Shown here: positions 16,698 through 25,318 of the stretch, piece after piece
How positions within the stretch are numbered: position 1 is the stretch's first letter
Layout of the letters: each line of letters opens with the position of its first letter
Source: Pseudomonas sp. NFR16
GTDB taxonomy: Bacteria > Pseudomonadota > Gammaproteobacteria > Pseudomonadales > Pseudomonadaceae
Assembly (NCBI RefSeq): GCF_900108875.1
Contig: NZ_FNYJ01000005.1
Location: 248,001 to 312,000 of the forward strand
Direction of reading: 5' to 3'
Length of the DNA stretch: 64,000 nucleotides
Program-made: the position numbers and the translations under genes
The notes under the pieces: model-generated
What the model was told of the DNA's origin: nothing
Seen by the model: only the letters and a program-made list of their open reading frames with translations
Databases searched by the model: none

Positions 16698-17582
16698 ATG
16701 AACATCGGCGAAAAACTGAGCGTAGAAGCCTTCTTCGACCCGCAGACCTCGACCATCAGCTACCTGGTCATCGACCGCTCGACAGGCAAAGCCGCGCTGA
16801 TCGACAGCGTGCTGGATTACGATCCGAAATCCGGCCGTACCCGTACGGAATCCGCAGACAAGCTCATTGCTCGCGTGCGTGAACTGGCGCTTGAAGTGGA
16901 GTGGATACTGGAAACCCACGTTCATGCCGATCACATCTCTGCTGCTGCTTACCTGAAGGAACAGCTCGGCGGCAGCATCGCCATCGGCAGCCATATCACC
17001 CGCGTGCAAAAGGTCTTCGGCACGCTGTTCAACGCGAAGGGTGAGTTCGCACGCGACGGCAGCCAGTTCGACCAACTGCTGGAAGACGACGCCTCGTTCG
17101 GCATCGGTACGCTTCGGGGCAAGGCGATGCACACGCCCGGTCACACGCCGGCATGCATGACGTACCTCATCGAGACCGAAGATGAGAGCGTCGCGTTCGT
17201 CGGCGACACGCTGTTCATGCCGGACTACGGCACCGCCCGCTGCGACTTCCCGGGCGCTGACGCCCGCACGCTGTATCGCTCGATCGGCCGGATACTCAGC
17301 CTGCCGCCGCAGACACGGCTGTTCATGTGCCACGACTACCTGCCAAACGGCCGGGAGCTGATGTACATGACGACCGTCGCCGAGCAGCGCGCCAGCAACA
17401 TCCATATCCGCGAAGGCATCGATGAAGATGCGTTCGTCGAAATGCGCGAAAAACGCGACGCTACGCTTGAGATGCCGGTGCTGATCTTGCCTTCGGTGCA
17501 GATCAATATGCGTGCAGGTCATTTGCCGGAAGCCGAGGACAACGGCGTGCGCTATCTGAAGATTCCGATCAACGCGTTGTGA
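16698..17582 (+). CDS. MBL-fold persulfide dioxygenase-like hydrolase (Blh/ETHE1 type)
   Basis: 294-residue metallo-beta-lactamase fold protein. The metal-binding signature THVHADH is at 73-79, followed by HTPGHTPACM and GDTLFMPDYGTARCDFPGAD, which are typical of ETHE1/Blh persulfide dioxygenases. These oxidise glutathione persulfide to sulfite with a single iron. The next gene, 63 bases on, encodes a TauE/SafE exporter, the usual partner that removes sulfite. The pairing strongly supports a sulfide/persulfide detoxification role. No BigR-type repressor gene is beside it here. Confidence 0.88.
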   Translation: MNIGEKLSVEAFFDPQTSTISYLVIDRSTGKAALIDSVLDYDPKSGRTRTESADKLIARVRELALEVEWILETHVHADHISAAAYLKEQLGGSIAIGSHITRVQKVFGTLFNAKGEFARDGSQFDQLLEDDASFGIGTLRGKAMHTPGHTPACMTYLIETEDESVAFVGDTLFMPDYGTARCDFPGADARTLYRSIGRILSLPPQTRLFMCHDYLPNGRELMYMTTVAEQRASNIHIREGIDEDAFVEMREKRDATLEMPVLILPSVQINMRAGHLPEAEDNGVRYLKIPINAL

Positions 17583-17645
17583 ATAACTGGCGTACAGACC
17601 GATTGAATAACCTTGTCATCGCCCACCTGAAAGTCTCTCTCAACT

Positions 17646-18461
17646 ATGGATGAACACGAACTGATCGGAGCCGGCCTCGGCACGATCATCGGAGCGATAT
17701 TGGCACTGACCGGCGCAGGCGGCGGCATTCTTGCGGTTCCGCTGCTGGTATTTGCCCTGCATTTGTCGATGGTCGAAGCCGCCCCGGTGGGACTGCTGGC
17801 GGTGGGGCTGGCCGCGGCGGTTGGCGCGCTGCTCGGCCTGCGCCAGGGCATCGTGCGTTATCGTGCCGCGCTGTTCATCGCGATGATCGGTATTTGCTTT
17901 GCGCCTTTGGGGCTGTGGCTCGCCCATCAGGTGCCGAATGCGCCGCTGGCGCTGGGATTTGCGCTGATATTGACGTACGCGTGCAGCCGCATTTATCGCA
18001 AGGCCGCTCATGAACTGCGTCACGGCAAGCCGCAGGAACGAGCGGATTTCCTGCCTTGCGTGCTGAACCCGCTTGAAGGCCGACTGCGCTGGACGCTGCC
18101 TTGCGCCCGCTCATTGGCAATCACGGGCGTGTGCTCGGGCGTGTTATCCGGATTGCTGGGCGTCGGCGGCGGATTTGTCATTGTCCCGGCATTGACCCGT
18201 TACACCGATCTGGACGTCAAAAGCATCGTCGCCACGTCGCTGACCGTGATTGCCCTGGTCTCCACTGCCAGTGTTGTGACCGCCAGCGTCAGTGGCGTCA
18301 TGCACTGGACCGTCGGCCTGCCCTTCGCCGCAGGCGCAGTGGCTGGATTGCTGGCTGGACGGCAGCTGGCAGGCTTTCTGGCAGGCCCTCGGCTACAGCA
18401 GTTGTTTGCGATCAGCGGGTTCTGCGCGGCGGTCTTGTTGATCATCAAGACCCTGTCCTGA
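17646..18461 (+). CDS. TauE/SafE-family sulfite/organosulfonate exporter
   Basis: 271-residue inner membrane protein with about eight hydrophobic segments and the two TauE/SafE repeats (ALTGAGGGILAVPLLVFALH near the N-terminus; LLGVGGGFVIVPALTRYTDL in the second half). The family exports anions such as sulfite and sulfoacetate. It forms a likely two-gene operon with the upstream persulfide dioxygenase-like gene, so sulfite is the most likely substrate. Confidence 0.9.
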   Translation: MDEHELIGAGLGTIIGAILALTGAGGGILAVPLLVFALHLSMVEAAPVGLLAVGLAAAVGALLGLRQGIVRYRAALFIAMIGICFAPLGLWLAHQVPNAPLALGFALILTYACSRIYRKAAHELRHGKPQERADFLPCVLNPLEGRLRWTLPCARSLAITGVCSGVLSGLLGVGGGFVIVPALTRYTDLDVKSIVATSLTVIALVSTASVVTASVSGVMHWTVGLPFAAGAVAGLLAGRQLAGFLAGPRLQQLFAISGFCAAVLLIIKTLS

Positions 18462-18536
18462 TCCTCCACATCGGTAAGAACGCGCTTCCCGCGATGATTG
18501 CATGTCTGTCACAGCCTCGTTGACTGAGATATCGCA

Positions 18537-18578
18537 TTCGCGGGCAAGGTGGATTGCCACGCCGGTCGCTCCTACGGG
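18537..18578 (+). repeat. Degenerate REP-like sequence
   Basis: TTCGCGGGCAAGG at 18537-18549 and GTCGCTCCTACGGG ending at 18578 are typical Pseudomonas REP ends, with a diverged middle. It lies between the convergent exporter and acetyl-CoA hydrolase genes. Confidence 0.6.
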
Positions 18579-18590
18579 TGCGGGGAAAAT

Positions 18591-20516
18591 TCAGACATGA
18601 GTGGCCTGCAACCCTGCCAGCAACAGGCGCTGGTACAGCTCCTCGCGCAAGCCCTGTGGCCGATCCAGCCCCATGCGCTGCAAGTGCTCGGGAAACGCCT
18701 CACCCTCGGGCGCTTCGAGCGTCGCTTTACCCAGCTCGATGATTTCAGTGAGCTTGAATTTGCTTTTGATCCAGTTCAAAGCGCGCAGCAAATCACGCTC
18801 CTCGGGCGTGAAGTCTGTGCCCAGCGGATATTCGATGAACAGCGAGGCAAACCGGCCACGAATATCTTTCAGACGCTCCGGCGTGTTCTGCGTAAAAAGC
18901 GGGTCGAGACGGAAACCCTTTGGTAACTTGCCAGCCTTCTGCGCCTGATCGATCAGGCCGGGCTGAAAGCGTGAATCGCTGATATTGAGCAGCGCCTCAA
19001 TGACCGCTGCGTCGGTTTTCCCGCGAAGGTCGGCAATGCCGTACTCGGTGACGACGATGTCCCGCAGATGCCGAGGGATGGTGGTGTGCGCGTAATCCCA
19101 CACGATGTTCGAACTGACTTCCCCGGCAGATTCGCGCCAGCTGCGTAGGATCAGCACCGACCGCGCACCTTCCAGCGCATGGGCCTGAGCGACGAAGTTG
19201 TACTGCCCGCCGACGCCGCTGACCACTCGCCCATCGGCCAGTTGATCCGACACCGCCGCGCCCAGCAGCGTGACTGTGAAGGCGCTGTTGATGAACCGTG
19301 CATCGCGACGCTGCGCACGCTTGAGCGCTTCATCGCCATACAGCTCATTGATGTAACTGATGGCCGTCATGTTGATCTGCGCCAACTGCGCGCTGGGCAG
19401 CTCGCGCAATCGCTCATAGAAACTGCGCGGCCCCAGAAAGAATCCGCCGTGGATCAGCACGCCCTCCGGATGCGCCGATTCGTCCAGCACACCGCTGTCT
19501 GCCAGTTGCTGCAGCGCGACGTCCGGGTAAACCTTGCGCCGAATGATCCCGGCGTCGAGCAGCACCAACAGCCCGTTCACCAGCATCTCGCTACAGCCGT
19601 AAAGGCCGGTGGCGAATGGCATCACCCCGCCCTGCGCTTCAATCAGCGGCCGCCATGTGGAAATGCCGTCCAGCTCGGCGAGGCATGCGCGGTAGGTTTC
19701 GTTGTCTGCCTGACGTGCCAGCAGCGCGGCGGTCAACGCATCGCCCATCGAACCGATGCCGATCTGCAAGGTGCCGCCATCGCGCACCAGCGTACTGGCG
19801 TACAAACCGATGAAATGGTCCTGAAAACCAACGGGCATATTCGGCGTCGAAAACAGCGTGCTGCGTTCTTCGTGCTCGATCAGCAGGTCGAACGTGTCGA
19901 TATCGACTTCCGAATCACCCGGGATGTAAGGCAGATCGGCATGAACGTGACCCAGCAGCAAAATGCTTTCTCCTGCCGCTCGACGCTTTTCCAGCATCGG
20001 CAGCAGGTCGAGGGTGATGTCCGGATTACAGCTCAGGCTAAGGGTGTCCGGACGTGCCGGGTCGGCCGCCACCAGTTGCGCAACGAGATTCAAACCGTTG
20101 GCATTGATGTCCCGGGCCGCGTGGCTGTAGTTGCTGCTGACATAGTTCTGCTGCGCCGACGCGCTATTGAGCAGGCTGCCGGGCTGCATGAAAAACTGCT
20201 CGACCTGGACGTTGGAAGGGAGGTTGTCCTTGCGCAGATCGGCCAGAAAGTCGAGTTCGGGGTAGTCGCCAAACACCCGCTCCAGAAAAGGCTCCAGAAA
20301 CCGGCCCTGCAAGCCATCGCCCGCATCCGGGCGACCCAGACACAACGCCGTATAGATCGTGAGTTGCCGCTCGGGAAGCGTTTTGATGCGCGCGTAAAGC
20401 GCGTTGGCAAACCGATTGGGCTTGCCCAGTCCCAGCGGCATGCCCAGACGAATATGCGCAGGTAGCTCGGCCAGTACATGATCGACAGCTTGCTCGATCG
20501 AGCAGGAATGCGGCAT
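18591..20516 (-). CDS. Acetyl-CoA hydrolase/transferase family protein
   Basis: 641 residues, longer than the roughly 500 of the classic Ach1/SCACT enzymes but usual for this Pseudomonas group. The C-terminal acetyl-CoA hydrolase domain includes GGQYNFVAQAHALEGARSVL and VVTEYGIADLRGKTDAAVIE, with the Glu expected to form the CoA thioester intermediate. The N-terminus (GLGKPNRFANALYARIKTLP) matches the CoA-transferase fold. The start at 20516 has AGGAG seven bases upstream. Acetate and succinate are likely acceptors, but substrate specificity cannot be read from sequence. Confidence 0.87.
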   Translation of the reverse strand: MPHSCSIEQAVDHVLAELPAHIRLGMPLGLGKPNRFANALYARIKTLPERQLTIYTALCLGRPDAGDGLQGRFLEPFLERVFGDYPELDFLADLRKDNLPSNVQVEQFFMQPGSLLNSASAQQNYVSSNYSHAARDINANGLNLVAQLVAADPARPDTLSLSCNPDITLDLLPMLEKRRAAGESILLLGHVHADLPYIPGDSEVDIDTFDLLIEHEERSTLFSTPNMPVGFQDHFIGLYASTLVRDGGTLQIGIGSMGDALTAALLARQADNETYRACLAELDGISTWRPLIEAQGGVMPFATGLYGCSEMLVNGLLVLLDAGIIRRKVYPDVALQQLADSGVLDESAHPEGVLIHGGFFLGPRSFYERLRELPSAQLAQINMTAISYINELYGDEALKRAQRRDARFINSAFTVTLLGAAVSDQLADGRVVSGVGGQYNFVAQAHALEGARSVLILRSWRESAGEVSSNIVWDYAHTTIPRHLRDIVVTEYGIADLRGKTDAAVIEALLNISDSRFQPGLIDQAQKAGKLPKGFRLDPLFTQNTPERLKDIRGRFASLFIEYPLGTDFTPEERDLLRALNWIKSKFKLTEIIELGKATLEAPEGEAFPEHLQRMGLDRPQGLREELYQRLLLAGLQATHV

Positions 20517-20671
20517 CCGGCCTCTCCTGGTTTGTTATTCGATGGTGCTTGGACCGGGCATCGGCGGGATTTGCTGCAAACTGCCAGGGAGGAAAGCGGA
20601 TTTGATTCCGGGTGGCTTGCGCACGCGCAACTCACCCTGCGGCGCAGGACCGTCGTCGAACAGTTGGTGCA

Positions 20672-20974
20672 TCAATCCCGGCGGGTATCAATCGCCACCA
20701 GCTTGTCTTCAATGAATTTGAGATGTTGAGAGGCGCCGTTGCGTGGCCCGTAGACCCAGAAACTGACCTTTACGGCATTGAGCTTGGGCACTCCGTTGAC
20801 TCGGGCGACCGGATTCTGGTCCTCGCTGCGATCAGGCGCCCCGCACTTCTCGCGCACGACGCTCGCCGTGTCTCCCAGGCTGACCAGCGCTGTCCCGCAG
20901 CGCATGGTCGCGCTGGCAACGCCTGTGAACATCAGCAACGAAAGCCCCGACAGCAGCAGTGATTTTCTGAACAT
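20672..20974 (-). CDS. DUF2845 domain periplasmic protein
   Basis: 100 residues with a clear signal peptide (MFRKSLLLSGLSLLMFTGVA, then SA) followed by a small domain with two Cys (MRCG and REKCGAPD), as in the DUF2845 family. It has no known function. The spacing to the upstream cytochrome gene is 32 bases, so the two may be co-transcribed. Confidence 0.8.
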   Translation of the reverse strand: MFRKSLLLSGLSLLMFTGVASATMRCGTALVSLGDTASVVREKCGAPDRSEDQNPVARVNGVPKLNAVKVSFWVYGPRNGASQHLKFIEDKLVAIDTRRD

Positions 20975-21006
20975 GCAGCCTCATTTCTGGTGATATTCCC
21001 GGCGTG

Positions 21007-21426
21007 TTACAGCCCGGACATCTTCTTGATCGCACCCTTGAGCTCGTCATCCGAACAATCGGCGCAGGTGCCTTTAGGTGGCATGGCGTTGATACCGGTG
21101 ATGGCTTTGGCCAGCAGCCCGTCGAGCCCGCCCTGCTCCTTGGCGCGCTTGCCCCAGTCCGCGTTGTCGCCGATTTTCGGCGAGCCCAGCAGACCGGTGC
21201 CATGACAGGCGTTGCAGTGTTTGCCGATGACATCGTCCGGACTTTTTGCGCCACCGCCACCTGCGGTCGCGGCGACATCCATGCCCGGACATTCCTTGCC
21301 TTGAACACAGACTTGTCCGACAGGTTCGAGCCGTTTGGCGAGGTCATCACGGGTGGCGGCCTGGACCGCGAATGCCCAGAACGAAAGGAGTGCCACGACA
21401 GCCAGGATCTTATTAGTTATGTTCAC
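21007..21426 (-). CDS. cycB: Cytochrome c5 family protein
   Basis: Small periplasmic monohaem c-type cytochrome. The start is the GTG at 21426 (139 residues), which has GAGGG upstream and gives a clean signal peptide (NITNKILAVVALLSFWAFAV). The haem site is Cys71-Asn-Ala-Cys74-His75, with a Met axial ligand likely in INAMPPKG. The C-terminal Cys pair (CADC) is typical of cytochrome c5. An extra Cys pair occurs near the mature N-terminus (VCVQGKECPG). It is an electron carrier to a terminal oxidase or similar. Confidence 0.87.
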   Translation of the reverse strand: MNITNKILAVVALLSFWAFAVQAATRDDLAKRLEPVGQVCVQGKECPGMDVAATAGGGGAKSPDDVIGKHCNACHGTGLLGSPKIGDNADWGKRAKEQGGLDGLLAKAITGINAMPPKGTCADCSDDELKGAIKKMSGL

Positions 21427-21606
21427 GCTCTCACCCTCATGGTGGCTATACAGCGCCCGCGGCCACGGTATCGGCAGGTTGCGAAAGTATAGCGGGTCGC
21501 CCGGCGGCCTCAACGTCCCTGAAACCAGCAGGGTTATCGGCGCCGCGACCAGAGGCTTCGCATGCCCAGGCCTGCCTTAAGGCCCGAGCATGCAAGGTGA
21601 TGCGGG

Positions 21607-22155
21607 TCAGAAGTTCGCCGGCGTGGCGGCGCTGATCAGACGCGCCGGGACGTCGAACGGGTTGCGGAAGCGGTGCGGTCGGGTGCTCTCAAAATAGTAG
21701 CTGTCGCCCGCCTCGAGCACATAAGTATCGAGGCCCACCACCAGTTCGAGTCGGCCCTCCACCAGAATTCCGGTCTCCTCGCCTTCGTGCACGAGCATCT
21801 CGTCGCCGGTGTCGGCGCCCGGCGGATAGACCTCGGATAGAAACGCAATGGCGCGGCCCGGATGGGATTTGCCCACCAGTTTCATGGTGACAGCGCCGTC
21901 GGAGATATCGATCAGTTCGCTGGCTTTGTAGACCACTTGGGTCGGATTTTCTGGCTCGAGCTCTTCGGAAAAGAACTCCACCATGGACATCGGTATGCCG
22001 CCCAGCACCTTGCGCAGCGAGCTGATCGAGGGACTGACGCTGTTCTTCTCGATCATTGAAATGGTGCTGTTGGTCACGCCCGCTCGTTTGGCGAGTTCAC
22101 GCTGGGACAGACCTTTGAGTTTACGAATGGATTGCAGTCGTTCACCGACGTCCAA
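21607..22155 (-). CDS. XRE-family regulator with C-terminal cupin (PuuR-like)
   Basis: 182 residues. The helix-turn-helix is at about 5-60 (RLQSIRKLKGLSQRELAKRA, then GVTNSTISMIEKN), followed by a cupin sensor at about 105-180 (LVHEGEETGILVEGRLELVV...YYFESTRPHRFRN). This architecture is shared by PuuR and related repressors of putrescine and amino acid catabolism. It sits beside dadX and a few kilobases from a PuuB-like oxidase, which fits a role in amine or amino acid use. A candidate operator lies upstream (22217-22231). Confidence 0.88.
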   Translation of the reverse strand: MDVGERLQSIRKLKGLSQRELAKRAGVTNSTISMIEKNSVSPSISSLRKVLGGIPMSMVEFFSEELEPENPTQVVYKASELIDISDGAVTMKLVGKSHPGRAIAFLSEVYPPGADTGDEMLVHEGEETGILVEGRLELVVGLDTYVLEAGDSYYFESTRPHRFRNPFDVPARLISAATPANF

Positions 22156-22216
22156 TGCTGGAGTCCTCCTGATGATCGAGTGGGGTCAAGTGGTCGCCAT
22201 CATCGCAACAGCGTTC

Positions 22217-22231
22217 AGTATTTACAACACT
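22217..22231 (-). promoter_or_regulatory. Imperfect inverted repeat upstream of XRE-cupin gene
   Basis: AGTATT (22217-22222) and AACACT (22226-22231) flank a 3-base centre with one mismatch; the symmetry extends weakly outwards. It lies about 62 bases upstream of the regulator start, where an autoregulatory operator would be expected. Weak evidence. Confidence 0.25.
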
Positions 22232-22315
22232 TGAGCCCCTTACCCGATCAGCAAAGGGACTAGCGGCCGCCATGCGCCGCCGAAGGTGAACAACAGTCAG
22301 CTCGCGCGCGCGTGG

Positions 22316-23389
22316 TCAAGCCCCGGAATAGAGCCTCGGCACGCGTTTCAGATTGCACAATATCTGATAAGGGATGGTGCCGGCACGGGCTGCGACATCG
22401 CTCGCCAGCACGTTCTTGCCCCACAATTCCACGCGACTGCCCAAGCCTGCGCCCGGTACGTCGGTCAGGTCGACGCAGAGCATGTCCATCGACACTCGAC
22501 CCAACAACTGGCTGCGATGTCCGTCAATCATGACGGGCGTTCCGGTCGGTGCCTGACGGGGATAGCCGTCTGCATAGCCCATGGCCACAACGCCGATGCG
22601 CATAGTGCGCTCGGCAACGAACGCACCGCCGTAGCCCACCGGCTCGCCGGCTGGCAGATCGCGCACGCAAATGACACTGGATTCCAGCGTCATGACAGGT
22701 TGAAGTCGATCCGCAACCGCCTGCGGCTGATCAAAGGGCGTTGTGCCGTACAGCATGATGCCCGGGCGAACCCAGTCACTCGGTACATTCGGCCAGCCCA
22801 TGACACCCGGCGAATTACGCAGGCTGACTTCCGCCGCTAATGCTCCGCGGGCTGATTGAAAAATCGCCACCTGCTCTTCGGTTCTCACGCTGTCCAGCTC
22901 GTCGGCACGGGCGAAGTGGGTCATCAGCACGACCTTCGAAGCCTTGCCACTCGCCAGCAGGCGCTGATAGGCGGCTTGATAGTCGTCAGGGTGAATGCCG
23001 ACGCGATGCATCCCCGAATCCATCTTCAACCAGATGTTCAGCGGCTTGCCGACCGCAGTTTTTTCGATGGCTTCAAGCTGCCACAGCGAATGCACCACGC
23101 ACCAGAAGTCGTGCTCGACGATCAGTGCCAGCTCATCGGCCTCGAAGAAGCCCTCCAACAGCAGAACCGGCGCGTTGATACCCGCTTGACGCAGCTCCAG
23201 CGCCTCTTCGATACACGCCACGGCGAAACCGTCCGCTTCGGATTCCAGAGCCTGCGCCACACGCACCGCCCCATGCCCGTAGGCGTCGGCCTTGATCACG
23301 GCGAGCGCTTTTGCGCCTGTGGTTTCGCGAGCGAGTTGGTAGTTGTGGCGCAGGGCGGAGAGATCGATAAGGGCGCGAGCTGGACGCAT
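22316..23389 (-). CDS. dadX: Catabolic alanine racemase
   Basis: PLP enzyme that interconverts L- and D-alanine for catabolism by DadA. 357 residues from the ATG at 23389 (MRPARALIDLSALRHNYQLA), the usual DadX start; the longer frame from 23443 has no family support. The PLP lysine lies in VIKADAYGHG and the catalytic tyrosine in MGYADGYPR. It is the last gene of the dadA-ridA-dadX order on the minus strand, separated from RidA by a REP element. Confidence 0.95.
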   Translation of the reverse strand: MRPARALIDLSALRHNYQLARETTGAKALAVIKADAYGHGAVRVAQALESEADGFAVACIEEALELRQAGINAPVLLLEGFFEADELALIVEHDFWCVVHSLWQLEAIEKTAVGKPLNIWLKMDSGMHRVGIHPDDYQAAYQRLLASGKASKVVLMTHFARADELDSVRTEEQVAIFQSARGALAAEVSLRNSPGVMGWPNVPSDWVRPGIMLYGTTPFDQPQAVADRLQPVMTLESSVICVRDLPAGEPVGYGGAFVAERTMRIGVVAMGYADGYPRQAPTGTPVMIDGHRSQLLGRVSMDMLCVDLTDVPGAGLGSRVELWGKNVLASDVAARAGTIPYQILCNLKRVPRLYSGA

Positions 23390-23490
23390 GGCGGTGAAAT
23401 TCTGTGAAGGAAGTTGAGAACCTGCTGGAGTGAGAATGCTCACGAATGCGGCAAGGAGGACAACGCATCCGCGTCGTCTCTCAGCACGCC

Positions 23491-23514
23491 TTCGCGAGCA
23501 AGCTCGCTCCCACA
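23491..23514 (+). repeat. REP sequence, family 2
   Basis: Identical to the 24-base copies at 7153 and 7286 (TTCGCGAGCAAGCTCGCTCC then CACA). It lies in the 146-base gap between dadX and the RidA-like gene, inside what is otherwise an operon. Confidence 0.85.
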
Positions 23515-23535
23515 GGGCGGTGTTGGGTCAGCGAT

Positions 23536-23889
23536 TCAAGGCAATGCGGCGATGACCGACATCTCGATCAGCACATTCGGCGCGGCCATCTTCGCCTCGA
23601 CGGTGGCCCGGGCAGGCGCGAACCCCTTCGGCAACCATGTGTCCCAGATGCCGTTCATGGCGGCGAATTGCGTGCCGATGTCATTCAGGTAGATCGTCAC
23701 CGACAACAGCCGGCTCTTGTCGGTACCCGCAAGATCCAGCAGGCGCTCGATATTGCCCAGCACTTCGCGGGTCTGTTGCTCGATTCCCGCATTCAGATCG
23801 TTAGCCACTTGCCCGGCAAGGTAAACGGTGCCGTTGTGGACAACGAGCTGACTCATGCGCTCATTGGTGAGCTGGCGCAGGATTGACAT
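23536..23889 (-). CDS. RidA-family protein of the dad locus
   Basis: 117 residues from the ATG at 23889 (MSILRQLTNERMSQLVVHNG). The RidA/YjgF fold is recognisable (TVYLAGQVAND, SVTIYLNDI, RATVEAKMAAPNVLIEMSVI), including the conserved Arg near the C-terminus. Relatives deaminate reactive enamines/imines, which DadA produces as 2-iminopropionate, so the context explains its function. Its start overlaps the dadA stop by 29 bases, suggesting coupled translation. A second, canonical RidA is encoded at 51314. Confidence 0.88.
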   Translation of the reverse strand: MSILRQLTNERMSQLVVHNGTVYLAGQVANDLNAGIEQQTREVLGNIERLLDLAGTDKSRLLSVTIYLNDIGTQFAAMNGIWDTWLPKGFAPARATVEAKMAAPNVLIEMSVIAALP

Positions 23890-25162
23890 GTTTTGCGATC
23901 TCCCTGGAATTGCCGTAACGAGAAATATCAAGGCCTTCGGCGCTGATCTGAGGTTTCTTGCGCGCGATCAGGTCGGCCAGCAATCGGCCCGAACCGCAGG
24001 CCATCGTCCAGCCAAGCGTACCGTGCCCGGTATTGAGGAACAGGTTGCGATACGGCGTGGCACCCACAATCGGCGTGCCGTCCGGCGTCGTCGGCCGCAA
24101 GCCGGTCCAGAAACTGGCCTGGGCCAGATCACCGCCCTGAGGATAGAGGTCGTTGACGATCATCTCCAGCGTTTCGCGCCGGCGAGGATTGAGCGACAGA
24201 TCGAAGCCCGCGATTTCCGCCATGCCGCCTACGCGAATGCGGTTGTCGAAACGGGTGATCGCGACTTTGTACGTTTCATCGAGGATGGTGGAGGTCGGCG
24301 CCATCTCAGGCCGGGTGATCGGCACGGTGAGCGAATAACCCTTGAGCGGGTAAACCGGCGCTTTGATCCCCAGCGGCTTGAGCAACTGCGGCGAGTAGCT
24401 GCCGAGGGCGAGCACATAACGATCGGCCGTTTCCAGCTTGCCGTCGATGCGCACACCGTTGATGCGGTCGCCGGCAAAATCGATCGACTCGATGGATTGC
24501 CCGAACCGGAACTCGACGCCCAGATTCACGCACATCTCGGCCAGGCGAGTGGTGAACAGTTGGCAATCGCCGGTCTGATCATTGGGCAGACGCAAGGCGC
24601 CAGCGAGAATATTGCTGACACTGGCCAGAGCGGGTTCGACGCGCGCGATACCCGCGCGGTCGAGCACTTCGTAAGGCACGCCCGCCTGCTGCAGCACGGC
24701 GATGTCTTTGGCCGCGTTGTCCAGTTGCTCCTGCGTGCGGAACAGCTGAGTCGTGCCCAGCGTACGCCCCTCGTATGCGATGCCGGTCTCGGCACGCAAC
24801 TCGTCGAGGCAATCGCGGCTGTACTCGGACAGACGCACCATCCGCTCCTTGTTCACCGCGTAGCGATTCTGCGTGCAGTTGCGCAACATCTGCGCCATCC
24901 ACAGGTACTGATCGATATCGGCAGTCGCCTTGATCGCCAGCGGCGCGTGGCGTTGCAGTAACCACTTGATGGCCTTGAGGGGAACACCCGGAGCAGCCCA
25001 GGGCGACGCATAACCCGGCGAAACCTGGCCGGCGTTGGCAAAGCTGGTTTCCATGGCTGCGGCTGGTTGACGGTCCACGACAGTCACTTCGAAGCCTGCA
25101 CGAGCCAGATAATAAGCACTGGTGGTACCGATTACGCCACTTCCAAGGACCAGAACGCGCAT
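23861..25162 (-). CDS. dadA: D-amino acid dehydrogenase, small subunit
   Basis: 433-residue FAD enzyme that oxidises D-alanine to pyruvate and ammonia at the inner membrane. The N-terminal dinucleotide fold is MRVLVLGSGVIGTTSAYYLA. The DAO signature NAGQVSPGYASPWAAPG and the C-terminal FAD region NTGHGTLGWTMACGSGRLLA are present, and length is as expected. The order dadA-ridA-dadX with divergent lrp is the standard Pseudomonas arrangement, induced by alanine through the Lrp-type regulator. Confidence 0.96.
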   Translation of the reverse strand: MRVLVLGSGVIGTTSAYYLARAGFEVTVVDRQPAAAMETSFANAGQVSPGYASPWAAPGVPLKAIKWLLQRHAPLAIKATADIDQYLWMAQMLRNCTQNRYAVNKERMVRLSEYSRDCLDELRAETGIAYEGRTLGTTQLFRTQEQLDNAAKDIAVLQQAGVPYEVLDRAGIARVEPALASVSNILAGALRLPNDQTGDCQLFTTRLAEMCVNLGVEFRFGQSIESIDFAGDRINGVRIDGKLETADRYVLALGSYSPQLLKPLGIKAPVYPLKGYSLTVPITRPEMAPTSTILDETYKVAITRFDNRIRVGGMAEIAGFDLSLNPRRRETLEMIVNDLYPQGGDLAQASFWTGLRPTTPDGTPIVGATPYRNLFLNTGHGTLGWTMACGSGRLLADLIARKKPQISAEGLDISRYGNSREIAKHVNPAPAHQ

Positions 25163-25177
25163 GTTGATTCCCTCATC

Positions 25178-25282
25178 GCGGATATCCGCTGACGTTTTGA
25201 TATTTAAAGCAAGAATGTGCGCAGTATAAAAAGCATCGAGCAGTGCATTTCACTATATAAACGCCTATATTCGGATTTATAT
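25178..25282. promoter_or_regulatory. dadA/lrp divergent control region with palindromes
   Basis: The AT-rich 156-base gap between dadA and lrp holds the perfect 12-base palindrome GCGGATATCCGC (25178-25189), close to the dadA start. It also holds the arms ATATAAA (25255-25261) and TTTATAT (25276-25282), close to the lrp start. Lrp-type regulators bind AT-rich symmetric sites, so these are plausible operators; exact roles are inferred. Confidence 0.4.
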
Positions 25283-25318
25283 CTTGGCAACCATCGTTTT
25301 GGCAGAGGAGGTAGTTCG

